Shown here piece after piece: positions 6,924-12,366 of a stretch of DNA of 12,366 nucleotides. The position numbers and the translations under genes are program-made. Origin of the DNA: Pedosphaera sp. (GTDB lineage: Bacteria > Verrucomicrobiota > Verrucomicrobiae > Limisphaerales > Pedosphaeraceae); NCBI GenBank assembly GCA_028293265.1, contig JAQGPB010000112.1, forward strand, positions 1-12,366, in the 5' to 3' direction. Under the pieces are notes generated by a model that worked only from the letters and a program-made list of their open reading frames with translations, searched no databases and had not been told where the DNA came from. Every line of letters begins with the position of its first letter. Position 1 is the stretch's first letter.

Positions 6924-7235
6924 TTATTTGCGGTTCACCAGGACGCCGATGAGCAAGCCAATGCCAAAGGCGATGCCGATGGACTGATAGGGATGCTCGC
7001 GGATGACCTTGTCGGTGGCCTTGGCGCCGGCGACGGTTTTCTCCTGAAGCTGGCGGGCGGTAGCTTTGGCGGATTCGAGCGCGGCGGAGAGCTTGGCGCG
7101 CGCGGCGGCGCTTTTCTCGCCGAGTTCACCGGCCCCGGCGCGGAGGACGTCCTCGCCATCCTGCACCACCTGGCGCAAATCACGGAGCAGTTTCTGGGTG
7201 GATTCTTTCATATCGCTGTCAGCATGAGTATCCAT
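6924..7235 (-). CDS. DUF883 (YqjD/ElaB family) membrane-anchored protein
   Basis: A 103-residue protein of the YqjD/ElaB/YgaM type. In E. coli these are tail-anchored inner-membrane proteins induced in stationary phase, and YqjD binds ribosomes; the same role here is inference. The N-terminal part is a long charged/alanine-rich helix (LRDLRQVVQDGEDVLRAGAG to AGAKATDKVIREHPYQSIGI), and the C-terminal transmembrane segment (IGIAFGIGLLIGVLVNRK) carries the GxxxGxxxG-like pattern typical of DUF883. The ATG at 7235 is preceded by a GAGAAAGG-like site 9 nt upstream. First gene of the three-gene cluster with the YqjE- and YqjK-like proteins. It probably has its own promoter in the 196-nt gap upstream, which also contains a stem-loop. 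Confidence 0.9.
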   Translation of the reverse strand: MDTHADSDMKESTQKLLRDLRQVVQDGEDVLRAGAGELGEKSAAARAKLSAALESAKATARQLQEKTVAGAKATDKVIREHPYQSIGIAFGIGLLIGVLVNRK

Positions 7236-7280
7236 AGTTTTTTGCCTTTCTCAGTTGGTCAGGTTTGAAATGTTTTTTTG

Positions 7281-7341
7281 AGGCTTGGGGGCAACCCGGC
7301 GCATGTCGCCTGACCGGGATATGCGGGTTTTCCCAAAGCCT
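7281..7341. other. Imperfect stem-loop in the yqjD-cluster upstream region
   Basis: Arms 7281-7298 and 7324-7341 pair at 15 of 18 positions (AGGCTTGGGGGCAACCCG against the complement of CGGGTTTTCCCAAAGCCT), with a loop of about 25 nt. On the minus strand it lies downstream of the DUF202-like gene and upstream of the yqjD-like gene but is followed by an A-tract rather than a T-tract. It is therefore not a classical intrinsic terminator for either strand. It could be a leader structure or a repeat. Confidence 0.5.
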
Positions 7342-7431
7342 GTCAATGGAACTCAGTTTAATGAAGCTTCTTTGATTTTGCAATGGCTATAAAGCGGGCC
7401 AAATCGTTGCCGTGGTGGGAGACAAAGATTT

Positions 7432-7758
7432 TCAATCCAAGAAACCGGAGAGGACGTTATTTTTGAGTTTGATTTCCCGGATGAGGGCGTCGTAATGGCG
7501 AATTTTCCTGAGCGCGTGAACGATGAGGTAAACGCCGAGAAGGATGAGCGCAAAATTCAAGACCATCAGGGCAATCAGGAAGGCCCGCACCTGGGTGGGA
7601 TCGTAATATCGCGACGTGGCGACCAGCACGCTCAAAACCGAAAGCGGGAGCGCGAAGACGGCGATGCCGGTGCGCAACGTGGAAAGGGAGGTCCGCTTCT
7701 CCGCCAGGAGAAGCTGGACCTCATCAAACAGGAAACCATCCGGGCCTGGCTTTTTCAT
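7432..7758 (-). CDS. DUF202-like small membrane protein
   Basis: A 108-residue membrane protein. The segment QLLLAEKRTSLSTLRTGIAVFAL (residues about 15-37) matches the signature of the DUF202/YidH group (L-x-E-R-T-x-L-x-x-x-R-T-x-x-A), here as LAEKRTSLSTLRTGIA. Two hydrophobic segments follow, about 31-49 (IAVFALPLSVLSVLVATS) and 60-82 (FLIALMVLNFALILLGVYLIV), then a charged C-terminal tail. The biochemical function of the family is unknown. The ATG at 7758 fits the family N-terminal length; no Shine-Dalgarno is visible. It is on the same strand as the yqjD cluster, 196 nt upstream of it, and divergent from the plus-strand gene at 7940. Confidence 0.8.
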   Translation of the reverse strand: MKKPGPDGFLFDEVQLLLAEKRTSLSTLRTGIAVFALPLSVLSVLVATSRYYDPTQVRAFLIALMVLNFALILLGVYLIVHALRKIRHYDALIREIKLKNNVLSGFLD

Positions 7759-7939
7759 GTCGAAGCTGGAACCGTCTCAAAGTTGTTCACCGACTGCCCC
7801 ATAGACGGTTGGGCCATGGGCGCAGCCTAGCAGCCCGCGCCGACAAAGCAATCATTGCCACGCAGAATTCAACACCGGGAGCATCAACAGTTTTGGATTG
7901 GATCCGGCATGATTGCTGCTTTCCAAGCGTAATTGAATT

Positions 7940-8302
7940 ATGCAAACGGATGAAACGGCCATCATTGAATATATAAGCCGCTGGCCGGACACATTTATAT
8001 CGGGCCGCGAAATTGCGCGCAAGGTTGGCAGCCGGGCGCGATTTCTTGAAAATCCCGGCTGGGCGGTGCCCATCCTCGCGCAGATGCTGCAAACGCGTTT
8101 GATCGAGGCTGATTCACGCGGACATTACCGCATGAAGCAGGAAAAACCTGAAAAGAAGGAGCGGGTTGAAAAGCATGTTTCGCCACAAATCCTGAAAATC
8201 CTCAAAAGCAGCGGCAAAAGTTTTGCGGACCTCGCCACTGATGGTGATGACGAACCGCCGGTATATCGCAAACCTTCGTCTCCGCCGGCCCAAAAGGGTT
8301 GA
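7940..8302 (+). CDS. Small hypothetical protein with a winged-helix-like N-terminal half
   Basis: A 120-residue protein I cannot name. Residues 1-65 look like a small winged helix. IIEYISRWPDTFISGREIARKVG gives two helices with a turn, in the style of domains that recognise DNA or proteins. Then ENPGWAVPILAQMLQTRLIEADSRGHYRMK resembles a third helix plus the closing strands of the wing. Residues 66-120 are charged and probably flexible (EKPEKKERVEKH...), ending SSPPAQKG. The ATG at 7940 is the only sensible start; a Shine-Dalgarno is not visible. It is divergent from the DUF202-like gene (181 nt between starts) and convergent with the small basic-protein gene at 8387. Regulator is an inference from fold-like features only. 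Confidence 0.7.
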   Translation: MQTDETAIIEYISRWPDTFISGREIARKVGSRARFLENPGWAVPILAQMLQTRLIEADSRGHYRMKQEKPEKKERVEKHVSPQILKILKSSGKSFADLATDGDDEPPVYRKPSSPPAQKG

Positions 8303-8313
8303 CCGGCGCATAC

Positions 8314-8335
8314 AAGGCAATTATTCGAATGCCTT
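8314..8335. terminator. Possible weak bidirectional hairpin between convergent genes
   Basis: AAGGCA at 8314-8319 pairs with TGCCTT at 8330-8335 around an AT-rich loop, with partial further pairing inside. It lies in the 84-nt gap between the convergent genes ending at 8302 and 8387. No T-tract follows on either strand, so a terminator role is only suggested by position. Confidence 0.25.
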
Positions 8336-8386
8336 CAGATGCCGGCCATTCCCACCGCCCCAAATGGATCAGGGGCGCTGATTTAT

Positions 8387-8698
8387 TCACTTCGAATACG
8401 TGTCCGGCGCGTTGATTGGATTCGGTGGCGCTGGAGGGAAAGCGGGATCCACGGAAGCGGAGCGCCGATAGTGAGTTTTGCAGCCGGCCAACATCGCGGC
8501 CAGCCCGAACAGGATCACAGCCGTCCTCGCCGCGCCAGACCTCTTCTTTTTTCCGCCACCATCGAGCTTGTTCACGGTGGCCCAAGCCCGGGATTCAGCG
8601 GTTTTTTTGCGCACTCCCCGTTTTTCATATCCGGCTTCAATATGGCGTGCCTGTCGTTTTTGCTTCGATGTGTAACTGGATTTGTCGCCTCGTGGCAT
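8387..8698 (-). CDS. PRGDKS-type small basic protein with a lipoprotein-like C-terminal extension
   Basis: A 103-residue protein. Residues 1-55 (MPRGDKSSYTSKQKRQARHI ... EKRGV ... ESRAWATVNKLDGGGKKKRSG) match a widespread small basic family often labelled plasmid stabilization protein, whose real function is unproven; members normally stop just after the GGGKK segment. Here the frame continues into AVILFGLAAMLAGCKTHYRRS, a hydrophobic stretch ending in an LAGC lipobox (C73), and a Pro-rich tail. A longer frame to 8755 exists, but ATG at 8698 is chosen because AAGGA (8706-8710) lies 7 nt upstream and because MPRGDKS is the family N-terminus. An internal GTG at 8518 could start a separate 43-residue lipoprotein. 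It is 72 nt downstream of the ferritin-like gene. Confidence 0.78.
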   Translation of the reverse strand: MPRGDKSSYTSKQKRQARHIEAGYEKRGVRKKTAESRAWATVNKLDGGGKKKRSGAARTAVILFGLAAMLAGCKTHYRRSASVDPAFPPAPPNPINAPDTYSK

Positions 8699-8705
8699 AG
8701 GTTTT

Positions 8706-8710
8706 TCCTT
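8706..8710 (-). promoter_or_regulatory. Ribosome binding site deciding the start at 8698
   Basis: Minus-strand AAGGA, 7 nt before the ATG at 8698. It selects this ATG over an in-frame upstream start at 8755. Confidence 0.65.
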
Positions 8711-8770
8711 GCACGGTTGGTTTGGTGTTAAGAACTGCCTGCCGTTTATTATCAAGCCTGCCGTCCGGCG

Positions 8771-9274
8771 TTATGTCGCGATTGCTTCCGCCAACTTTTT
8801 CTTCGTAGGTTTCGGGAGGGGAACATTGATGCCCAGCGCGTCGCAAAGATCAATTTCGTGTTCCTGTTCCTGCACGATGATCTCACGCAAGGTCTCACTG
8901 AGCGCGAATTCACCCATCGCCTCGGCCTGGCGGATGCGCTGGCGATAGTTGGCTACGGTCGTCCGTTCATTCTCAAGATCAGCCTCCAGCATTTCGACGG
9001 GGTCGCTGGAGGTTTTCACCGGCTTGGGGGTGACCATGGGCATGCCGCCCAGATAATCCACCTGTTTGGCAATCTTAAGGGCGTGCGCCAGTTCTTCCCC
9101 GGCGTGCTTTTCCAATTCGCGGGCAATGTCGGTGTATTCCGCGCCCTTGAGCACCTGGCTGTAAACCGTGTAGGCGATGATCGCCTGATATTCCCGTGAG
9201 AGATCTTCATTGAGCAATTGAACCATCTGTTCACGGCTGAGATTGAGTTCTTCGGTTAGATCTTCTTTAGCCAT
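8771..9274 (-). CDS. Bacterioferritin-like (ferritin-like diiron) protein
   Basis: A 167-residue four-helix-bundle protein of the bacterioferritin/ferritin-like superfamily, expected to bind a diiron centre and oxidise or store iron, or protect against peroxide. Candidate ligands appear in the right order. E28 is in EDLSREYQAI. E61 and H64 are in GEELAHA. E101 or E103 is in ADLENERTTV. E136 and H139 are in VQEQEHE. The middle segment YLGGMPMVTPKPVKTSSDP is the typical inter-helix loop. Whether haem is bound cannot be decided. An upstream in-frame ATG at 9328 and another at 9280 exist. The ATG at 9274 is preferred because AGGA lies 5 nt before it and the protein then begins MAKEDLTEEL. Downstream is the PRGDKS-type gene; both may be stress-induced together. 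Two perfect palindromes lie upstream. Confidence 0.88.
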   Translation of the reverse strand: MAKEDLTEELNLSREQMVQLLNEDLSREYQAIIAYTVYSQVLKGAEYTDIARELEKHAGEELAHALKIAKQVDYLGGMPMVTPKPVKTSSDPVEMLEADLENERTTVANYRQRIRQAEAMGEFALSETLREIIVQEQEHEIDLCDALGINVPLPKPTKKKLAEAIAT

Positions 9275-9279
9275 AATCA

Positions 9280-9283
9280 TCCT
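9280..9283 (-). promoter_or_regulatory. Ribosome binding site deciding the ferritin start
   Basis: Minus-strand AGGA, 5 nt before the ATG at 9274. It overlaps the alternative ATG at 9280, which therefore has no room for its own site. Confidence 0.5.
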
Positions 9284-9301
9284 ATGTTTGATCTCACATT
9301 T

Positions 9302-9314
9302 CCGGCTGAGCCGG
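9302..9314. promoter_or_regulatory. 13-nt perfect palindrome upstream of the ferritin-like gene
   Basis: CCGGCTGAGCCGG is a perfect dyad with a one-base centre, 28 nt upstream of the ferritin start. In RNA the loop would be too tight for a full stem, so a protein-binding site is as likely as a hairpin. Role inferred from position only. Confidence 0.35.
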
Positions 9315-9339
9315 CGTTTAAGCACCATTTCGAGTCGGC

Positions 9340-9351
9340 ATTAAGCTTAAT
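9340..9351. promoter_or_regulatory. 12-nt perfect palindrome upstream of the ferritin-like gene
   Basis: ATTAAGCTTAAT is a perfect 12-nt palindrome in an otherwise mixed-composition region, about 66 nt upstream of the ferritin start. It could be an operator. It does not resemble a Fur box closely. Confidence 0.35.
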
Positions 9352-9637
9352 CCTCCCAGCACCAGGGATGCCATGGGGTCTGTTGGCGGCAAAACCCCGC
9401 CTTTCGTGGAAAAACGTTGGTACACCGCAACTCGCCTGATTTGATGGCGCTGCGCTGAAGCATGCAAAATGCAAGGTGACGCGGTTTTCGTCGCAAATTG
9501 CAGGACGATAAGGTAGGTGAATACCCCATGGCAGCCGGCAAGAGGTTCTGGCGGACTTCATGGCAAATCCGGTGAGGTGTTGCGTCTCCCGGTGGACATT
9601 GCCTGCCCTTTAATATAAAAAACCGCCCTCAGTCGAA
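9352..9637. other. Apparently non-coding intergenic region before the signalling operon
   Basis: This stretch of about 290 nt, between the divergent ferritin-like gene and the YfiR-type gene, holds no frame that looks like a protein. It contains an 11-nt inverted repeat (TGCCATGGGGT at 9369-9379 and its complement at 9523-9533) and a GGCGG/CCGCC hairpin near 9385-9402. An AT-rich element TTTAATATAAAA at 9609-9620 could include a -10 box for the operon, though no convincing -35 was found. An unrecognised non-coding RNA or a decayed element is possible. Confidence 0.4.
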
Positions 9638-10243
9638 ATGCATCGCCACACTATCTGGTTTTGTCCGTCTCGTGACCGCCCGCTTCGAAGCCGCTTGTAT
9701 TGGCACGATTGGATCGCGTTGTTCGCCGTATGGTTGTGGCTGGCGCCAGGCGGGACCGCACAGGCGCAGATGTCGCATGAATACCAGATCAAGGCGGTGT
9801 TCCTCTATAATTTTTCCCGGTTCAGCGACTGGCCGCCGGAGGCGTTTGCCAGTCCGGAAGCGCCGCTGGTCATCGGTGTCCTTGGCAAAGACCCGTTTGG
9901 GCCTTATCTGGAGCAGGCGGTGCGCGGTGAAACCGTGAACAACCGGCCCATAATAATCGAGCATTACCGCCGGGTGGAAGAGGTCAAGACCGTGCATATC
10001 CTGTTTATCTCCGACTCGGAAACCAAGCGCCTGCCGGCGATTCTTGCCAGATTGAGCGGGCGAAGTATTTTAACCGTGAGCGATATTGACAATTTCGTGC
10101 ATAACGGCGGCATGGTTCGTTTTATTACGATTAACAATCGGATTCAGCTACGGATCAATTTGGATGCTTTGAAAGCCGCCCGTCTCACCATGAGTTCCAA
10201 GGTTCTCCGGGCCGCCGACGTCATATCGAGCGACGAAAAATAG
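9638..10243 (+). CDS. YfiR-family periplasmic protein (DUF4154)
   Basis: A 201-residue secreted protein of the YfiR family. In Pseudomonas, YfiR sits in the periplasm and represses the membrane diguanylate cyclase YfiN. The N-terminus has a long basic region and a hydrophobic core (WIALFAVWLWLAPGG) with a likely cleavage after AQA near residue 43. Family motifs follow: YQIKAVFLYNFSRFSDWP (49-66), APLVIGVLGKDPFG (75-88), VNNRPIII, VHILFISDSE (119-128), SILTVSD (143-149), NGGMVRFI and RINLDALKAARLTMSSKVL. The mature part has no cysteine, unlike Pseudomonas YfiR with its two disulphides. The ATG at 9638 is the only start before the hydrophobic core. It ends 3 nt before the histidine kinase gene, so both are surely one transcript and probably partners across the membrane. 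Confidence 0.9.
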   Translation: MHRHTIWFCPSRDRPLRSRLYWHDWIALFAVWLWLAPGGTAQAQMSHEYQIKAVFLYNFSRFSDWPPEAFASPEAPLVIGVLGKDPFGPYLEQAVRGETVNNRPIIIEHYRRVEEVKTVHILFISDSETKRLPAILARLSGRSILTVSDIDNFVHNGGMVRFITINNRIQLRINLDALKAARLTMSSKVLRAADVISSDEK

Positions 10244-10246
10244 GCC

Positions 10247-11707
10247 ATGGCGAACCAGGACACACCAATCAAGCGGAAGTTGATGGCGATCATGCTGCTC
10301 ACGAGCACCGCCGTCCTGTTGCTGGCGTGCTGCGCCTTTTTCACCTATGAATTGCTGACGTTGAGACAGAACATGATTGTACACCTCTCCACCCTCGGTG
10401 AAATGATCGCCAACAACAGCAATGCCGCCCTGGCTTACGACAATCAAAAGGACGCCACGGAAGTTTTAAGCGCACTCAAGGCCGAGCCGCACATCGTGGC
10501 CTCCTGTCTCTATGACCAATCCGGCAAGGTTTTCGCCACCTACCCACGCACCATGCGCACCAATGAATTTCCCGCTCCGCCGGGATTGGACGGGCATCGT
10601 TACGAGCACTCGCGGTTGGTGAGCTTTCAGCCGGTCATGAGCGGGGACAAACGGATCGGCACCCTGTACCTCGATTCAGACCTGGGCGCACTCTATCAAC
10701 GTGTGCGACTTTATGGCGGCATCATTGGTGCGGTGGTGGTTGGCTCCTTTCTGATGGCGTTTGTCCTCTCCAGCATCCTGCAGCGGCAGATTTCGCGGCC
10801 GGTCTTCGCACTGGCGGAAACCGCCCGGGCCATTTCCGAACGAAATGATTACTCCGTTCGCGCCCCGGTCCAAAGCAGGAATGAATTCGGCCTCCTGACC
10901 GATGCCTTCAACAACATGCTCGAACAAATCCACAACCGCGACCGCGAATTGCTCGAGGCGCAGGAGAAGCTCCGGGACCACGCCGAGGAACTCGAACGCC
11001 GGGTGGCGGAACGCACGGCCCGCCTCTCGGAAACCATTGCCGAACTGGAATCCTTTTCCTACAGCATCTCGCATGACATGCGGGCCCCTTTGCGTGCCAT
11101 GCAGGGATATTCGGACGTCGTGATGGAACAATACGGCGAGAAACTCGGGCCCGAAGGCAAGAATTATCTCGAACGCATCAGCCGCGCGGGTAAGCGCCTG
11201 GATAATCTGGTGCAGGACATCCTTACTTATAGCCGGCTTTCGCGGGGCCAGTTCGAGTTGCGCTCGGTGGACCTGGACAAACTCGTGGATGACATCATCC
11301 ATCAGTATCCCGGTCTCCAGCCGCCCCAAGCCGAGGTCATGATGAAGCGACCGCTGCATCGTGTCTTCGGCCACGAAGCTTCGCTCACCCAGGTCATTTC
11401 CAACCTCCTCGGCAATGCCGTCAAATTCGTCCCCCCCGATAGAAAACCGGTGGTGCGGATTTGGACCGAAGTGATGAGCAAAAACTGCCGCCTCTGGGTC
11501 GAAGATAATGGTATAGGTATTGAAGAGAAGGATTTTACCCGGATTTTTGGCATTTTCGAACGGGTCCATCCGGACAAGGCGTACGAAGGCACCGGCATTG
11601 GGCTGAGCATCGTGCGCAAGGGCGTTGAACGCATGGGCGGCAGCGTGGGTGTTGAGTCGGAACTCGGCAAAGGCAGCCGTTTTTGGATACAATTAAGGCA
11701 GGCGTAA
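10247..11707 (+). CDS. Membrane histidine kinase, CHASE8-like sensor + HAMP + HisKA + HATPase
   Basis: A 486-residue sensor kinase. TM1 is about 11-36 and TM2 about 156-178. They enclose an extracytoplasmic domain with ANNSNAALAYDNQKDATEVLSAL and IVASCLYDQSGKVFATY, the pattern of the CHASE8 sensor also found in YfiN. HAMP covers about 178-232 (RPVFALAETARAISERNDYS ... NEFGLLTDAFNNML), then a coiled coil (233-262). The HisKA box is SYSISHDMRAPLRAM with phosphoacceptor H276. The ATPase domain has the N-box around N390 (SNLLGNAVKF), G1 DNGIGI (420-425) and G2 GTGIGLSI (448-455), so all catalytic elements look intact. The HisKA flavour resembles phytochrome-like kinases that pair with Rcp1-type receivers, which matches the next gene. 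The start at 10247 follows the YfiR stop by 3 nt. Confidence 0.95.
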   Translation: MANQDTPIKRKLMAIMLLTSTAVLLLACCAFFTYELLTLRQNMIVHLSTLGEMIANNSNAALAYDNQKDATEVLSALKAEPHIVASCLYDQSGKVFATYPRTMRTNEFPAPPGLDGHRYEHSRLVSFQPVMSGDKRIGTLYLDSDLGALYQRVRLYGGIIGAVVVGSFLMAFVLSSILQRQISRPVFALAETARAISERNDYSVRAPVQSRNEFGLLTDAFNNMLEQIHNRDRELLEAQEKLRDHAEELERRVAERTARLSETIAELESFSYSISHDMRAPLRAMQGYSDVVMEQYGEKLGPEGKNYLERISRAGKRLDNLVQDILTYSRLSRGQFELRSVDLDKLVDDIIHQYPGLQPPQAEVMMKRPLHRVFGHEASLTQVISNLLGNAVKFVPPDRKPVVRIWTEVMSKNCRLWVEDNGIGIEEKDFTRIFGIFERVHPDKAYEGTGIGLSIVRKGVERMGGSVGVESELGKGSRFWIQLRQA

Positions 11708-11713
11708 GTTTTT

Positions 11714-12163
11714 ATGAGCACAATTCTGTTGGTTGAGGACAACGAGGACGATGTGTTCTTCATGGAACGCGCCAGGACCCAGGCGGGGATTGAAAATCCC
11801 ATGGCCGTGGCGCGGAATGGCCAGGAAGCCCTCGATTACCTTCAGGGCGCGGGTAAATATACTGACCGCAATCAATTTCCCCTGCCGTTTCTGGTTTTGC
11901 TCGACCTGAAACTTCCGTTTGTCCCGGGTTTGCAAGTGTTGAAATGGATTCGCGAACAACCGGAGTTCCAGACCATGCTCGTGATCATCCTCACCGCCTC
12001 GAAAGAGGACCGGGACATTGACTCAGCCTATCGGTTGGGAGCCAATTCCTACCTCGTCAAGCCCCCCACGCCGGTCATGCTGACCGACATCGTCAAATCC
12101 CTCGGCGACTATTGGATGCTTAGAAACCAACCCCCCGTCAGTGTTGGCAAGCCGCCGGAGTAG
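11714..12163 (+). CDS. Stand-alone response regulator receiver (Rcp1-like)
   Basis: A 149-residue protein made only of a receiver domain plus a short Pro-rich tail. The acidic pocket is EDNEDD (E8-D13), the phosphoacceptor is D64 in LLDLKLP, the switch Thr is T94 in IILTAS, and the conserved lysine is K116 in VKPPTP. The N-terminal LLVEDNEDDVFFMERA and the spacer between strands 2 and 3 (GAGKYTDRNQFPLPFLVLLDLKLP) are characteristic of Rcp1-type regulators that serve phytochrome-like kinases. There is no DNA-binding or enzymatic output domain, so it must pass the signal by protein contact or act as a phosphate sink or relay. It starts 6 nt after the kinase stop, completing the operon; no strong Shine-Dalgarno is visible. 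Confidence 0.95.
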   Translation: MSTILLVEDNEDDVFFMERARTQAGIENPMAVARNGQEALDYLQGAGKYTDRNQFPLPFLVLLDLKLPFVPGLQVLKWIREQPEFQTMLVIILTASKEDRDIDSAYRLGANSYLVKPPTPVMLTDIVKSLGDYWMLRNQPPVSVGKPPE

Positions 12164-12366
12164 ATCCTCACCCAGCAGGAGACCAGGATGACGAGTCTTT
12201 GGCAGTGAGTGTATCTCAGTTTTTGAGCGCTTGGCGAACCCGTTGCGGTCATGCCTTTTAGTCGCCGCTATTCTTTCTTCTTCTCTGTGCCTCCGTGCCT
12301 CTGTGGTTCAAACCATAAATCGCAGCTTCTCTGGGTTATCAACCCCAATTGCGGCCTTCTCGACAA
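12164..12366. other. Intergenic end of window, no gene supported
   Basis: No convincing frame is visible in these 203 nt after the receiver gene. No clear hairpin plus T-tract terminator was found directly after the stop. The main structure is the CTCTGTG-type tract listed separately; the next gene presumably lies beyond the right edge. Confidence 0.5.
12281..12312. repeat. CTCTGTGCCTC-type intergenic repeat tract
   Basis: Degenerate tandem units GTGCCTCC / GTGCCTCT / GTGGTTC within TTCTCTGTGCCTCCGTGCCT and the following bases. From memory, tracts of this wording recur between genes in environmental genomes of Verrucomicrobiota and similar groups. Only one copy is present here, so the repeat status is partly recalled, not shown. 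Confidence 0.4.

Noticed and set aside
7845..7923. Inverted AAAGCAATCATTGCC-like arms (7845-7859 and 7907-7923) between the divergent genes
   Set aside because: Pairing needs several gaps and the loop is about 47 nt; not strong enough to call an operator or hairpin.
8387..8698. Plasmid or mobile-element origin suggested by the plasmid stabilization label of the family
   Set aside because: The label is historical; there are no replication, partition or transfer genes and the neighbours are housekeeping or stress genes.
9347..9541. A 64-codon minus-strand frame in the long gap before the signalling operon
   Set aside because: Cys/Trp/Arg-rich, no hydrophobic pattern or family resemblance, no ribosome site; treated as non-coding.
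9638..10243. A sigma-54 type promoter from TGGCAC inside the yfiR gene start
   Set aside because: The TGGCAC near 9700 is within the coding region and lacks the matching TTGCW element at correct spacing.
10676..11692. A 338-codon minus-strand frame over the histidine kinase
   Set aside because: It lies opposite an intact kinase with all catalytic boxes; the translation is rich in His/Phe/Glu typical of antisense frames.

Overview
The window looks like a chromosomal stretch from a moderately GC-rich, free-living Gram-negative bacterium. A member of the Verrucomicrobiota (Pedosphaera/Limisphaerales-like) is my best guess. This is an inference from the lineage flavour of the small proteins, from starts that mostly lack a strong Shine-Dalgarno sequence, and from the intergenic repeats (a CG-rich long inverted repeat, a TGGAGTAW tandem, and a CTCTGTGCCTC-type tract). 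It is not demonstrated. No tRNA, rRNA, CRISPR array, transposase or phage gene was seen.

Left part (1-5938), mostly minus strand: a rimO gene running off the left edge; a small plus-strand conserved hypothetical gene; then a minus-strand run read obg -> AbrB-type regulator -> ychF -> ModE-type HTH protein -> secreted alpha/beta hydrolase. The gaps in this run are short (17, 78, 2 and 62 nt), so at least obg to modE may be one transcript. The theme is translation and ribosome quality: RimO modifies ribosomal protein S12, Obg is a ribosome-assembly GTPase, and YchF is a ribosome-associated ATPase. Both RimO and Obg carry unusual low-complexity insertions.

Middle part (5939-9351): a long perfect inverted repeat, then a minus-strand cluster of small membrane proteins equivalent to the yqjD-yqjE-yqjK set, an upstream DUF202-like membrane protein, a divergent small plus-strand winged-helix-like protein, a PRGDKS-type small basic protein with an odd lipoprotein-like tail, and a bacterioferritin-like protein. 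This reads as a stress and envelope neighbourhood. An apparently non-coding region of about 290 bases follows.

Right part (9638-12163), plus strand: a tight three-gene signalling operon. A periplasmic YfiR-family protein is followed 3 nt later by a membrane histidine kinase with an extracytoplasmic CHASE8-like sensor and HAMP domain, and then 6 nt later by a stand-alone receiver protein. It resembles the YfiR-YfiN partnership, but the diguanylate cyclase output is replaced by a phosphorelay. This is the most interesting system in the window. The last 200 bases hold no gene I can support, only a CTCTGTG-type repeat tract.
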